Notes under the pieces: generated by a model
The model's database searches: none
What the model saw: the letters and a program-made list of their open reading frames with translations, nothing else
Told to the model about the DNA's origin: nothing
Part shown: positions 33,901 through 40,648 of the stretch, one piece after another
Layout: each line of letters starts with the position of its first letter
Position numbering within the stretch: position 1 is the stretch's first letter
Made by a program: the position numbers and the translations under genes
NCBI GenBank assembly: GCA_965248255.1
Contig: CBDFIW010000004.1
Location: forward strand, 1 to 64,000
DNA: 64,000 nt
Reading direction: 5' to 3'
Origin: JAKZVK01 sp965248255
GTDB lineage: Bacteria; Acidobacteriota; Terriglobia; Bryobacterales; UBA6623

Positions 33901-35919
33901 CACTCCCCCTACCAGGACGTGACGCTGCCGCCCGGCTTCTTTGATCTGGCGATCTCGAACGTGCCGTTCCTCGAGGTCGCTCCCACCGACAAGGTGCACA
34001 ACAAAGCACGGCTGCTGCTGCACGACTACTACTTCGCCAAGTCGATTGATCTGGTGCGTCCGGGCGGCCTGGTGGCGTTCATCACCTCGAAGGGGACGAT
34101 GGACAAGGCCAACACCCGCGCGCGGACGCTGATCTCGAAAAAGGCTGATCTCGCCGGCGCGATCCGGTTGCCCGAGAACACCTTCGAAAAATTTGCCGGA
34201 ACGACGGTGACCACCGACATCGTGTTCCTGCGCCGCAAGATCGAGGGGAGCGAGTTCGACCAGGCCGAGCCGTGGATCGACACGCAGCCCTCGAGCATGC
34301 CCTTCACCGGGGACCCGGAACAGTCGGGGGAATTTCCTCTGAACCAGTACTATCTGGCCCATCCCGAGATGCTGCTGGGCGAGATGAGGGCACGTTCGGG
34401 CCGCTACGGCGACCAATGGGAGAGCGCGCTGGTTGCCGGCGAGGAAGAAACATTGCCGGACCTGCTCGGCCGCGCTATCGGGGCGCTGCCGGCGGATGTG
34501 ATGGAAGAGTCCGGGAAGGTGGCCGAGGAGGAAATCGCGGCGCACTCGATTCCCGCCGAGGGGGAGGTCAAGGACGGCGGGATCACCGAGAAGGACGGCA
34601 AGCTCTACCAGCGCGAAGGCGGCCGCATGATGCCGCTGCCCGAGAGAACGGGCAAGGAGAAGTCGGACGCGGCCAAGATCCGGCAGTACATCGGGATCCG
34701 CGACACGCTGCGGGACCTGTTGCGCTCGCAGCTGGAAGGTGGCCCGAAGCGGGAGGTCGCCGCCGGCCGGACCCGGCTCAACCGTCTGTACGACGCCTAT
34801 GTTACCCGCTACGGCACGTTGCGCAAGACACTGGAGAAGACATCGTACTATCAGGACCCGGACGCGGGTGCCGTGCTGGCGCTGGAGGTTTGGAACGCCC
34901 GCACCGAAGAGACCACCAAGGCCGCCGTCTTCGAGCGCGACACGGTGGCGCCGCGCGAGATCCCCGAGAGCGCCGATTCGGCCGAGGACGCGCTGGCGAT
35001 CAGCCTGAACGAGAAGGGGCGCGTCGATCTCGATTACATGGCGCGGCTCACGGTCTCGCCGACGGACGACCTGACGGCCCAGCTCCACGGCCTGATCATT
35101 GACGACCCCGAGCAGGGCTGGGTCACCGCGGACGCCTACTTGTCGGGCAACGTGCGGGAAAAGCTGAAGATCGCCCAGGCCGCCGCGCGGACGGATGCGC
35201 GCTACGAAGCCAATGTCCGTGCGCTCGAGGGGGTCCAGCCGGCTGATCTGCTGCCGCGCCAGATCACCGCGAGCCTGGGGTCGCCCTGGATACCGCCGGG
35301 CGACATCCGGGTGTTCGTCTCGGAGATGCTCTCGGCGCCCGCCAGGGACGTGGTGGTCAACTTCGAACCGCTGATCGGCAAGTGGATCGTCACCAGACTC
35401 ACCGATCTGCACGAAACGGTCGCGGCGACCGACACCTGGGGCACGCGGCGGAAACACTTCTTCGAACTGCTCGATCACGCTTTGAACGGCGGCTTCCCGA
35501 CCGTGCGGGACAGGGTTGGGGACAACAAATATGTCGTGAACCCGGCCGAAACCGCGGCGGCCGGAGAGAAGCTGCGCCGGATCAAGGAGCGGTTCACGGC
35601 TTGGGCGTGGGAGGATCCCGAGCGCGCCAGGCACCTGGTGCGCGTCTACAACGACACGATGAACGCCATCCGGCTGCGCGTCTACGACGGCAGCCATCTG
35701 GGGTTCCCTTTGATGAATTCAGAGTTTCAGGAGAGGGGCGGACTGCGCAGGCACCAGCGCGACGCCGTGTGGCGGGTCCTGCAATCCGGCGCCACCTATC
35801 TCGGTCACGAGGTCGGCACGGGCAAGACGGCGATTCTGATTACCGCGGCGATGAAGGCCCGCCAGCTGGGGCTTGCCCGCAAGCCCATGATCGCCGTCCC
35901 GAAGCCGAACCTGCCCTGA
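27961..35919 (+). CDS. Giant polyvalent phage protein: ParB-like, zincin-like, N6-MTase, truncated helicase
   Basis: The frame spans 2652 codons. Domains in order: a hydrophobic N-terminal segment near residues 140-200; a Gln/Pro-rich linker near 615-670; a DdrB/ParB-like domain near 680-820 (DRFGNLNPAYPQALQPRDRS, VVESGNARTIALQ); a zinc-peptidase-like LPD1-type domain with SFAHEWGHALE near 1438; an N6-adenine methyltransferase near 1860-2100 (VRYSGWGGL, VLEPAAGAGHFLGL, catalytic motif SNVPF); and the start of an SF2 helicase with GHEVGTGKTA near 2615. Such DarB-like proteins are packaged and ejected to protect phage DNA from restriction. The helicase stops after motif I. The stretch 1725-1815 looks like out-of-frame sequence, so more than one gene may be present. 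Confidence 0.8.
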   Translation: MSHLLEEQKPLSSPGPGRDYYSEVMGHHPGPGRDYYGEVMGPGLWNYSGIGPSRIPQSPHEPGVFDEFGAAFHHGLIQSNPEMYGAALEAAGVSSGSESLRAAGERLQRWAAGLEAGRPPVTFDEAEGFGENLRALSGLFGSALGSTVPPLVAGAGGALVGSAVGGPPGALVGGFMAAAAAAAPLNLGEAYRQFKQEGVDTETAAKFGIAIAVPITALDAGGLSRIVSRSLGAPVKKTVLRTIGRRIAEGSLIEGSTEALQSAIREATAAALTDNPDVSRRAWSTFEETLAGVMVGGGIGGVATTADQLLRPPDTAAQPAPPPDSGRPGTAQTAAAAAARQPLSESDLASPLPDDLIAEGRQFMAMAEGATVANRILAEYGLPNAGEQAIYQSEIVSEDGTVRPSAPERVMVLDAVPSEEYAPGETTPPAVKIWRDGTTFELELPLSGETLTAPPTAQQQADEADRTRFEAGVAETLRPLDTPERRNAALRAELDAEGAGSLEALGPDRRSKLLGALKKRVASDTTTRESENQTAAGKQRESDERLLFDEEYRETAETAAEKIGPDRAQGLVEETTEAMGLSEGEIPADRRAAFLKLLKAKTRSASRLAAEEQQQQQPEQAAQEQAALEQQPRQPEPPPPPPPPQPELQQQPPQPAQPAQEIPFQPIEQDKAITPAGAEHAVEYAIVDADTLVPSHDRFGNLNPAYPQALQPRDRSRAASQLQIERLSRDLRPELLDRSPGAESGAPIIDPGGVVESGNARTIALQTAYAKGTAENYRQYLAGKGYPVEGIGKPVLVRIRRSRLMPDERLTFTREANQQAVMSLSRTERAFVDAEAMPPGLVNLYEGGAVDLAKNRDFVRSFVRDVVGPTEQTTFVSAKGELTADGVQRIEAALLAKAYSDRRLVERIAEAADPGRRTIRNVLVDVAPQWAAMRESVAAGRTHADIDQTKALLDAVNLIDRSERERVPVSDLVNQRALFGEGDEVAGERVKAFLGMLYTDSGYKRLRAQAEITEALRGYLESAKRYDPRQMTLLGEPEAPPIERMLRRSEEPTPPTVTEPPTVAEPPTVGEPPTLTEPQEPAAEPTEPEPKKKPKPKSKKPKAKTAEEPSKREKPVERMADAGEKLEGKRSRKLKELTDSKAGETKAEAERILKLTSRAAVWEISLPADATPGTGRYLELARNVVLPFAEALGSKGKRLIRGVRGAGSGNNLLAAVGEGQITVETLRQEAAEYISALEILQETTSGAMTVAQAAASLRRLFYGDAAEIGFSTPLTKFGEALRPYVRRGRVQLSHIAGTGPYHLPQRIADDTSAPAKAKPLRRPTFAFDPEKGPDREGMKDRRGGRDVTGEDLVKTFGFRGVEFGEWVTGAERQRHVNWAYDALHDLAETLGIRPKDISLGGTLGFAFGSRGRGRFTAHYEPTTKVINLTKTRGDGSFAHEWGHALEYFLLDTSEPQTRRSLLSVRRSLGERYSLDVALKTLDRLLKGSSWIHGNKKSGLESARAFVTGRYWQRSGWGARSQTRFASQASRLGEYWKRPQELVARSFEAWVIDALQGRSQYLVSEWAGEGYVSKQRGYKASAYPEGDERNEFADLWDGLFGALEWGEAGPALRPDYRSPVSETIDEVTAALDGIDLEKRLRELQVGEPSPDGLWWYRFDGRRQPGNQPKDYAAYDDSGVKAEGGQFAQAGYGKALDPDVIKKFSLSPVVHEATDGTAYIKDEAKSDERLGIGSDQALDGVSPAPGEVSEGDGRSPRRGRTGGTERRPDVRVTAQSGSGPVGGAARGEEVLHPAAGREGRAGTGLRSGPLRSTGTDYQITGGDRLGRGTPLEKIDANLKAIETLKKIQAEDRPATPQEQSELVRYSGWGGLKRIFQSGGYDQKWQAAGKRLAELLTPEEYEQARASILNAHYTSPEVIRAIWSAAMRLGFNGGRVLEPAAGAGHFLGLLPEKLRGQTKAVAVEMDAISAGITGKLYGQAQVYHSPYQDVTLPPGFFDLAISNVPFLEVAPTDKVHNKARLLLHDYYFAKSIDLVRPGGLVAFITSKGTMDKANTRARTLISKKADLAGAIRLPENTFEKFAGTTVTTDIVFLRRKIEGSEFDQAEPWIDTQPSSMPFTGDPEQSGEFPLNQYYLAHPEMLLGEMRARSGRYGDQWESALVAGEEETLPDLLGRAIGALPADVMEESGKVAEEEIAAHSIPAEGEVKDGGITEKDGKLYQREGGRMMPLPERTGKEKSDAAKIRQYIGIRDTLRDLLRSQLEGGPKREVAAGRTRLNRLYDAYVTRYGTLRKTLEKTSYYQDPDAGAVLALEVWNARTEETTKAAVFERDTVAPREIPESADSAEDALAISLNEKGRVDLDYMARLTVSPTDDLTAQLHGLIIDDPEQGWVTADAYLSGNVREKLKIAQAAARTDARYEANVRALEGVQPADLLPRQITASLGSPWIPPGDIRVFVSEMLSAPARDVVVNFEPLIGKWIVTRLTDLHETVAATDTWGTRRKHFFELLDHALNGGFPTVRDRVGDNKYVVNPAETAAAGEKLRRIKERFTAWAWEDPERARHLVRVYNDTMNAIRLRVYDGSHLGFPLMNSEFQERGGLRRHQRDAVWRVLQSGATYLGHEVGTGKTAILITAAMKARQLGLARKPMIAVPKPNLP
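33134..33448 (+). CDS. Small phage protein encoded in another frame inside the giant gene
   Basis: From ATG 33134 a 104-residue protein reads MSAWGSEAIRHWTEFRPRLV, KYLKEMDVLRDAAEQAAQNA, DPWEARLEARKYYILLPDE. This matches a small helical phage/transposon protein type with 'HW.E..P....L...G' and 'EAWE..R..YL.LP' that I know as a separate gene before DarB-like genes. AAGGACGAGG lies upstream. The overlapping giant frame is featureless here (rich in Gly, Arg, Ser, Pro), so this frame is probably the real one at 33134-33390. Confidence 0.6.
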   Translation: MSAWGSEAIRHWTEFRPRLVKYLKEMDVLRDAAEQAAQNAGRMFGSLHRAGADPWEARLEARKYYILLPDEKDVPELDYDQAPYGQPEPITKSPAETGWDEELL

Positions 35920-36323
35920 ACGATTGGGACGCCGTGCTGGTTACGCACGAGAGTTTCGGCGCGATCGGTGTCAGTTCCGCGGAGATGGCGTCGGTCGTGC
36001 GCGAAGAGCTGGAGGTCATGAAGGCGGCGCTCGTGGCGGCGAAGGGCGAGGGCGCGAACCGCTCCACGGTCCGCGAGCTGGAAAAAGCGAGGTACCGGCT
36101 GAGGGACAAGCTGAAGGAGTTGAAAGACCGCATCGCAGGCGTAACAGGGGATCTGATGCGGGCCATGATCAAGCGCGCCCACCCGCTCGGCATGCTGACG
36201 AGCCGGGAGCGCCGGGCGTTCTTACGGACACTGACACCCGAGGAGAAGCGCAGCCTTGACCGGGCGATCGCGTGGTGGCGGGAGACCTACGTCGGAGGTC
36301 ACAAGCTGACGCAGCGGGATTGA
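35916..36323 (+). pseudogene. Displaced continuation of the polyvalent helicase domain
   Basis: In a second frame directly after the giant gene's stop, LNDWDAVLVTHESFGAIGVS continues the helicase as in intact relatives, followed by a helical insert (VRELEKARYRLRDKLKELKD, SRERRAFLRTLTPEEKRSLD) and a stop at 36323. About 40-60 residues between motif I and this segment are missing, and the frame differs, so a deletion joined them. Motifs III to VI never appear. The gene therefore has no working helicase. Confidence 0.7.
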
Positions 36324-36341
36324 CATGGGACTTTCTAACCC

Positions 36342-36632
36342 CTAGGGGCCGGCGGAAACGAGCGGCTCAATGGTGCTCGTGTCAGTCGAGACACGGGCTA
36401 CGTCCAGATCGTACAGCCGCTGAAGGTTAAGCCAGGATTCGGGCGTCATACCGAGGGCCTTGCCAATGCGCAGCGCCGTGTCCGCTGTAATGGAGCGGTG
36501 TCCGTGGACGATTTCGTTGATGCGGCGCGGAGGCACTCCAATGGCCTTAGCAAGGCGGTACTGGGTAATACCAAGTTCTCCTAGAATCTCGGCCAGATGC
36601 TCTCCAGGGTGGATAGGTTCGACGGTATTCAT
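36342..36632 (-). CDS. higA: HigA-family antitoxin (XRE helix-turn-helix)
   Basis: A 96-residue XRE protein: IHPGEHLAEILGELGITQYR, LAKAIGVPPRRINEIVHGHR, SITADTALRIGKALGMTPES and WLNLQRLYDLDVA. This is the VapI/HigA form of helix-turn-helix antitoxin, which binds the toxin and represses the operon. It follows the toxin by 10 bases in the toxin-first order typical of higBA. Confidence 0.9.
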   Translation of the reverse strand: MNTVEPIHPGEHLAEILGELGITQYRLAKAIGVPPRRINEIVHGHRSITADTALRIGKALGMTPESWLNLQRLYDLDVARVSTDTSTIEPLVSAGP

Positions 36633-36642
36633 AGCTCACTCC

Positions 36643-36924
36643 CTAGTGGTGGTAGTCGGTGATTGCGATTTCCCTTGCGCCTAGTTCAGTCCAGCGGAAG
36701 CAGACACGCCACTGGTCGTTAATGCGTATGCTGTGCTGGCCCCTGCGGTCCCCACGAAGAGCTTCAAGGCGAAACGACGGCGGTACCCGAAGGTCAGCAA
36801 GTACGGTGGCGGAGACAACACGCTGAAGGCGCATCCGCGCTCTTCGCTGGATGTCTGGTGGTAGACGGCGGACCGACAGTCCGTTGAAGACCCGTTCAGT
36901 GTTCCTGTCTTCGAACTGCCGCAT
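36643..36924 (-). CDS. higB: HigB-family toxin (RelE-like mRNA interferase)
   Basis: A 93-residue RelE-superfamily toxin. It begins MRQFEDRNTERVFNGLSVRR and contains RMRLQRVVSATVLADLRVPP, RLEALRGDRRGQHSIRINDQ and WRVCFRWTELGAREIAITDY, then HH. This is the HigB pattern (RLE.L.GDR.G..SIRIN.QWR..F.W). Such toxins cleave mRNA on the ribosome. The pair sits in the gap where the polyvalent gene is truncated and may have been inserted there, protecting the region against loss. Confidence 0.9.
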   Translation of the reverse strand: MRQFEDRNTERVFNGLSVRRLPPDIQRRARMRLQRVVSATVLADLRVPPSFRLEALRGDRRGQHSIRINDQWRVCFRWTELGAREIAITDYHH

Positions 36925-36930
36925 GACTAT

Positions 36931-36959
36931 ATGATAACGTACAGCGTTAATAGCGTCAA
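36931..36959 (-). promoter_or_regulatory. higBA promoter with operator in the spacer
   Basis: On the minus strand, TTGACG (36954-36959) and TATCAT (36931-36936) form a promoter with a 17-base spacer. The perfect palindrome TAACGTACAGCGTTA (36935-36949) lies within the spacer and overlaps the -10, ideal for repression by the HigA-HigB complex. The start codon is only six bases downstream of the -10, so the mRNA may have almost no leader. Confidence 0.7.
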
Positions 36960-36964
36960 GGGTT

Positions 36965-38045
36965 AAGACCTCTTTTGATGGCCTTTTACCATCGTTTCAC
37001 GTGTTCGGTCCCGGCACAGCCGGCACAGGATCCGGCTTGGGTTTTGTCGCTTGATGGCAGGATGCCATCGGTTTACGGGTTCAGCCATCGGTTTTTTTGC
37101 CGGTCCGGCACAACCGGTACAAAAAAACAGCCCCGGCTCGGCCGGAGTGACGGTTTTTTTTGCTACCCCTCGGTTTTTTTTGCCGGTCCGGCACAACCGG
37201 TACAAAAATTTAGGCTCAGGCGGATCCGGCCAGGGAACACAGCGATTTTCTGAAATGGGCATTTCCGGGAAATTGGACAGAATCGGATAACCTACATGTG
37301 CTCAATTGGTTAGGTGGCACAAAGGTGGCACACTTTCTCAACACGTAGGTCTCATGCCATCGTTTTGGCAGTAAAATTCCAGGCACGGACGTTTTTTTAA
37401 GGTTCAACTCCCCCGACAGGACCACGCAGCACAGAAATTTTCTGAAATGGGTATTTCCGGGAAATTCGCGGATCCCTCCCAACTGCTTTGGAATGAGTAC
37501 CTTAAGTGGCACAAAGGTGGCACACTTTCTCAACACGTAGGTCTCATGCCATCGTTTTAACTCGTCACCCCTCGGCGCCGGTGTACCTGTAAGTTGTTGA
37601 TTCTAAACACTGTGCCACCTAAGTTGTTGATTCTATTGAGTCGGAGTCAGGGGTGGCACAGAGTTGTGCCACCTTTGTGCCACCTTTGTGCCACCCAGCG
37701 ATTCCCCCTATATATATATATTTAAAGAGTTTAGTAGTAGTAGTAGTAGGGGAACAAAGGGCGATGGCACAGCAAATTGTCAAATACACGCCTTACGTGC
37801 GACCCCATCAAGTACTCGTAGGGGTCGTCAAAAAAAACCCACACACACCCCTTGATGAATATACGGTAAGGGGCGTATTTCCCGGGAAAAGTGTGCCACC
37901 AGACCTAAGCAGAATAGAATCAACAACTTAAGTGGCACAAAGGTGGCACAAAGGTGGCACAACTCTGTGCCACCACTACTCAACTGCAATAGAATCAATG
38001 TCTTAGGTGGCACAATCGCTTTTTCGGCCCCGAGGGCGCTTCATC
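36965..38045. repeat. Repeat-rich, gene-poor region, candidate replication origin
   Basis: No convincing gene lies here. Three kinds of repeats are seen. (1) About 16 copies of GTGGCAC or its complement at 37310-38015, often as GGTGGCACAAAGGTGGCAC and facing inverted groups. (2) Two copies, about 193 bp apart, of a unit with TTTCTGAAATGGG and TTTCCGGGAAATT followed by the GTGGCAC pair and CACTTTCTCAACACGTAGG. (3) GGTTTTTTTGCCGGTCCGGC-type blocks at 37089 and 37172. AGAATCAACAACTTA precedes several repeats. An AT-rich run (TATATATATATATTTAAA at 37709) followed by TAG microsatellites suits a DNA-unwinding element. The layout resembles an iteron origin. Confidence 0.6.
37764..37931 (+). CDS. Possible small protein in the repeat region
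   Basis: An ATG at 37764 opens 55 codons (MAQQIVKYTPYVRPHQVLVG ...). A weak inverted repeat lies inside it (CGCCTTACGTGCGACCCCAT and CCCCTTGATGAATATACGGT). The last codons run through the iteron-like sequence. No family is recognised and coding is doubtful. Confidence 0.25.
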   Translation: MAQQIVKYTPYVRPHQVLVGVVKKNPHTPLDEYTVRGVFPGKSVPPDLSRIESTT

Positions 38046-38050
38046 CGGCG

Positions 38051-38320
38051 TTAGCAATCCCGCAGCCGGCCCCGCAGAATCATCGCCGACGCCGCCGACA
38101 TCCGCGACCGCCCGTACTCCCAGTTGTGGACCTGCTTCTTGCGGTGCTTCCCCCGCAGGCCCAGCGCCGCGCCGAAGTCCGTCTGGCTCAGGCCGAGCTC
38201 CTGTCGAGCCGCCTTGATCTGCTCCGGCGACGGGTCGCCGGTCCACTGGTTCAGGTCGTCGTGATGCTCGTTGAGCCCGGGCGCTTCGATGGATCCGCCG
38301 TGTCGCTTCAGTGGCGGCAT
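38051..38320 (-). CDS. Helix-turn-helix XRE-type regulator
   Basis: An 89-residue protein with a C-terminal helix-turn-helix: DPSPEQIKAARQELGLSQTD, FGAALGLRGKHRKKQVHNWE, then YGRSRMSAASAMILRG. The 'QTDFG..LG' and 'W E.G' pattern is that of XRE regulators. The N-terminal 40 residues have no match. It is the only divergent gene beside the iteron-like region and could bind those repeats or control the packaging genes. Confidence 0.7.
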   Translation of the reverse strand: MPPLKRHGGSIEAPGLNEHHDDLNQWTGDPSPEQIKAARQELGLSQTDFGAALGLRGKHRKKQVHNWEYGRSRMSAASAMILRGRLRDC

Positions 38321-38586
38321 GATGATGTCATCGTACCATTACGGGTCGGGGCTGTCTCGTACGGCGAGCCTTGGGGACCATGGCAGCGCCCGCCGATGGC
38401 CCGCAACGTACGTGCTGTGTGTTCCCCACGAGCCAGGGGAGCGGCCTAAAAAAGTGCGCGATAATTCCAGTTATCGCGCATTTTCGGGCAGGGGGGGTGG
38501 GTCAAAGCCTACGGGGGGCGGGGGGCCGGATTCGCTTGCGGGTCCCTCGGTCTTGTCTGGTATGCCTTATCCGCGTGGACGCTGTG

Positions 38587-39147
38587 ATGTCAAAAACCCT
38601 TATCCTGAAAAAAGCGAAAAATGAAAAAAAGCAGCCGCAGTTGATACGCGATCCTGGGGCCACGCGGGAGCGGGTCGATGGGGAGCGGAGGATCCAGGTC
38701 TTCAACCCGGTTCTCCATCCGGGGATCGTGTACCGGGCGTTCCTGGCCGGTTACAAAGCCGACCAGGTAGCCGAGATTCTGGGCATAGAGCAGAAGACCT
38801 TGGATCGCTGGATCGGGACGTATCCCGAGTTGAGGAAGGCGCGGGCGCGGGCACTTGATGCAGACGCGGAGGTGGCGCAATCGCTCTTTGACATGGCGGT
38901 GGGCGTGGTGGACCCGGTGACGGGGAAGCGGAAGGGAGCGAGCGTGGCGGCGGCGATCTTCTGGCTGAAGGCGCGGCGGGGCTGGCGGGAGGACGAGCGG
39001 GGGGCGAAGGGCGAGACGGCGCCGCTCGATCTGAGGCCGGAGCAGGTGCGGGCGCTGGCGGAGGAGGTCATGGAGGCGATGAAGGAGAAGGTGATCCAGG
39101 TGACGCCGGAGAGCGCGGAGAGTGTGGAGGAGGGAGGAGACTTCTGA
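38587..39147 (+). CDS. Terminase small subunit-like protein
   Basis: A 186-residue protein. Its HTH region VYRAFLAGYKADQVAEILGI, EQKTLDRWIGTYPELRKARA is followed by VAQSLFDMAVGVVDPVTGKR and AAIFWLKARRGWREDERGAK, as in terminase small subunits that bind the packaging start site. The terminal segment is acidic. It precedes the large terminase with one gene between them. The ATG at 38587 is chosen because upstream in-frame codons give low-quality sequence. Confidence 0.7.
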   Translation: MSKTLILKKAKNEKKQPQLIRDPGATRERVDGERRIQVFNPVLHPGIVYRAFLAGYKADQVAEILGIEQKTLDRWIGTYPELRKARARALDADAEVAQSLFDMAVGVVDPVTGKRKGASVAAAIFWLKARRGWREDERGAKGETAPLDLRPEQVRALAEEVMEAMKEKVIQVTPESAESVEEGGDF

Positions 39148-39638
39148 CCGCCAAACGATTTGCACCGGTACTGCTAGCGGCTGTGGCGTTGGTAGCGTGT
39201 AGGCGAAACAGCGTAGACCTGCACGACCCTGCGTACGATAGTATGCTCCGTTACTGTGAGCGGTTTGCCACAGCCGTGCCGGCTCGACTGCTGAAGTCTC
39301 CTGGAGCAAGCTACGTTGCCGGTAGCGCGCACGTCTTTCGCACACGACTCGCCGATGTCATCACATACTTGTCGAATACGTTTCAACCCCCTGATTCCCG
39401 GTTTGCCACCACTTGGCAATGCGCCTTTTCGATCTCCATGGATGGTCAGCTCTGCTCGGGGGAAGTAACGTTGCCCGTTGCCGAGCACGCGGAGTTCGCC
39501 GAGTACACAAGCTGGCCCCGTCTCACGATCACCGACGACAACCGGATCGTGACGGCCGACGGCACGACGATTGGCTTTGCCGTGCCGAAGTACTTCGAGA
39601 CATCTTGTCCCGTGAACGGAGAGGGCGGAGGTCCTTGA
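39144..39638 (+). CDS. Lipoprotein of unknown function
   Basis: The frame begins at CTG 39144 or later. The CTG has GGAGGAGA at a good distance, so a rare start is possible; GTG 39183 would remove the signal. The sequence AKRFAPVLLAAVALVACRRN is a lipoprotein signal with lipobox LVAC. The mature part (about 140 residues) has four further cysteines and TTWQCAFSISMDGQ. No family is recognised. A lipoprotein between the small and large terminase genes is unusual; it may be a cargo gene such as a superinfection-exclusion protein, which is speculation. Confidence 0.55.
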   Translation: MTAKRFAPVLLAAVALVACRRNSVDLHDPAYDSMLRYCERFATAVPARLLKSPGASYVAGSAHVFRTRLADVITYLSNTFQPPDSRFATTWQCAFSISMDGQLCSGEVTLPVAEHAEFAEYTSWPRLTITDDNRIVTADGTTIGFAVPKYFETSCPVNGEGGGP

Positions 39639-39802
39639 ATTTTAGTAATTTATAACTATTTCAAAAAGAACAAACTAACAGCTTGACTTTCATGTATTCC
39701 TGCAAGTTATACTCCTAGGTATTGGAGGCCGGGCTGGAGCCAAAACCGGCCCTACACGGCAGGTGACGCCGTTTCCCCTTCGGCACCCGGTCTCTAACCC
39801 CC
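39639..39802 (+). promoter_or_regulatory. AT-rich leader with promoter before the large terminase
   Basis: An AT-rich stretch differs sharply from its surroundings. TTGACT at about 39682 and TATACT about 19 bases later (or GTTATA at 17) could be a promoter for the terminase-portal-tail genes. A GC-rich stem-loop (GGCCGGGCTGGAGCC...CCGGCCC) follows. Confidence 0.5.
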
Positions 39803-40648
39803 ATGGCTCAAACCACGGCAAACGGGATGCGCGAGACCGCCGAGCAGGTGGCCCGGCTGGCGCGGGAACCCGGGGTGGTCGCGCGGCTCTCGCCCGATGA
39901 GCGGCGCAAGCTGGGGGTGGTGCTCGAGGCCTACGGGAAGCAGGCCAAGCGGGACCGCTATTTCGATCTCTATCCCGAGGACGGGCCGTTGTCGCGGCAC
40001 GCCTACCGCAAGCACATGGAGCATTTCGCGGCGGGCAAGTGGGCTCGGGAGCGGGCGGTGCTGGGAGGCAACCGGGTGGGCAAGACAGAGATAGGCGCCT
40101 ACGAGATGACGGCGCACCTGACGGGCCTGTACCCGGAGTGGTGGCAGGGCCGGCGCTTCGACACTGCGGTCCACGCCTGGGCGGCGGGCAAGACGAACGA
40201 CACGACGAAGAACATCTTGCAGGAAAAGTTGTTTGGCGGCGTGCGCAAGGACGAGCGTGACCGCAACCGTCTGGCCGGTGAGGGCATGATTCCCTCCGAT
40301 AGAATCATGCACGAGTCGGCGACATTCCGGGCAGGCTTTCCTGGTCTGATCAGCGAGGTAAAGATCCGCTACCGCGACTCGCGGCTGGAGCACAGCGTTC
40401 TGGGGGTGAAGGCTTACGAGCAGGGCCGCAGGGCGTTCGAGGGAACGGCACGGCATGTGATCTGGCTGGACGAGGAGCCGCCCGAGGACATCTACGGCGA
40501 GTGCCTGATGCGCACCGGGACGGTGGACGGGATGATGTACTTGACGTTCACGCCCTTGGACGGGCTGACGGAGGTAGTGACGCGCTTTTTGCCCGAGGAG
40601 TTGCGCCCGCCGGTGGAGCTCGAGGACGACGAATACACGGAGCACTGA
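39803..40648 (+). CDS. Large terminase, ATPase half
   Basis: A 281-residue protein carrying only the packaging ATPase. Walker A is LGGNRVGKTE near residue 89, and Walker B is HVIWLDEEPPED near 219. The end LTFTPLDGLTEVVTRFL is the coupling motif. Large terminases are normally one protein of 450-650 residues with ATPase then nuclease. Here a stop comes exactly at the domain boundary and overlaps the next start by one base (TGATG). The N-terminal 60 residues are typical of T7/P22-type subunits. Confidence 0.85.
   Translation: MAQTTANGMRETAEQVARLAREPGVVARLSPDERRKLGVVLEAYGKQAKRDRYFDLYPEDGPLSRHAYRKHMEHFAAGKWARERAVLGGNRVGKTEIGAYEMTAHLTGLYPEWWQGRRFDTAVHAWAAGKTNDTTKNILQEKLFGGVRKDERDRNRLAGEGMIPSDRIMHESATFRAGFPGLISEVKIRYRDSRLEHSVLGVKAYEQGRRAFEGTARHVIWLDEEPPEDIYGECLMRTGTVDGMMYLTFTPLDGLTEVVTRFLPEELRPPVELEDDEYTEH

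Noticed and set aside
33445..35697. A 750-residue minus-strand protein
   Set aside because: It mirrors the methyltransferase-helicase part of the giant gene, is rich in Arg, Gly and His, and has no family pattern, so it is a GC-driven shadow.
36975..37253. A protein-coding gene in the repeat region
   Set aside because: The sequence repeats the same GGTCCGGCACA block and has no start signal or family pattern.
37300..38020. CRISPR array
   Set aside because: The GTGGCAC repeats are only about 7-10 bases, irregularly spaced, in both orientations and without uniform spacers or cas genes.
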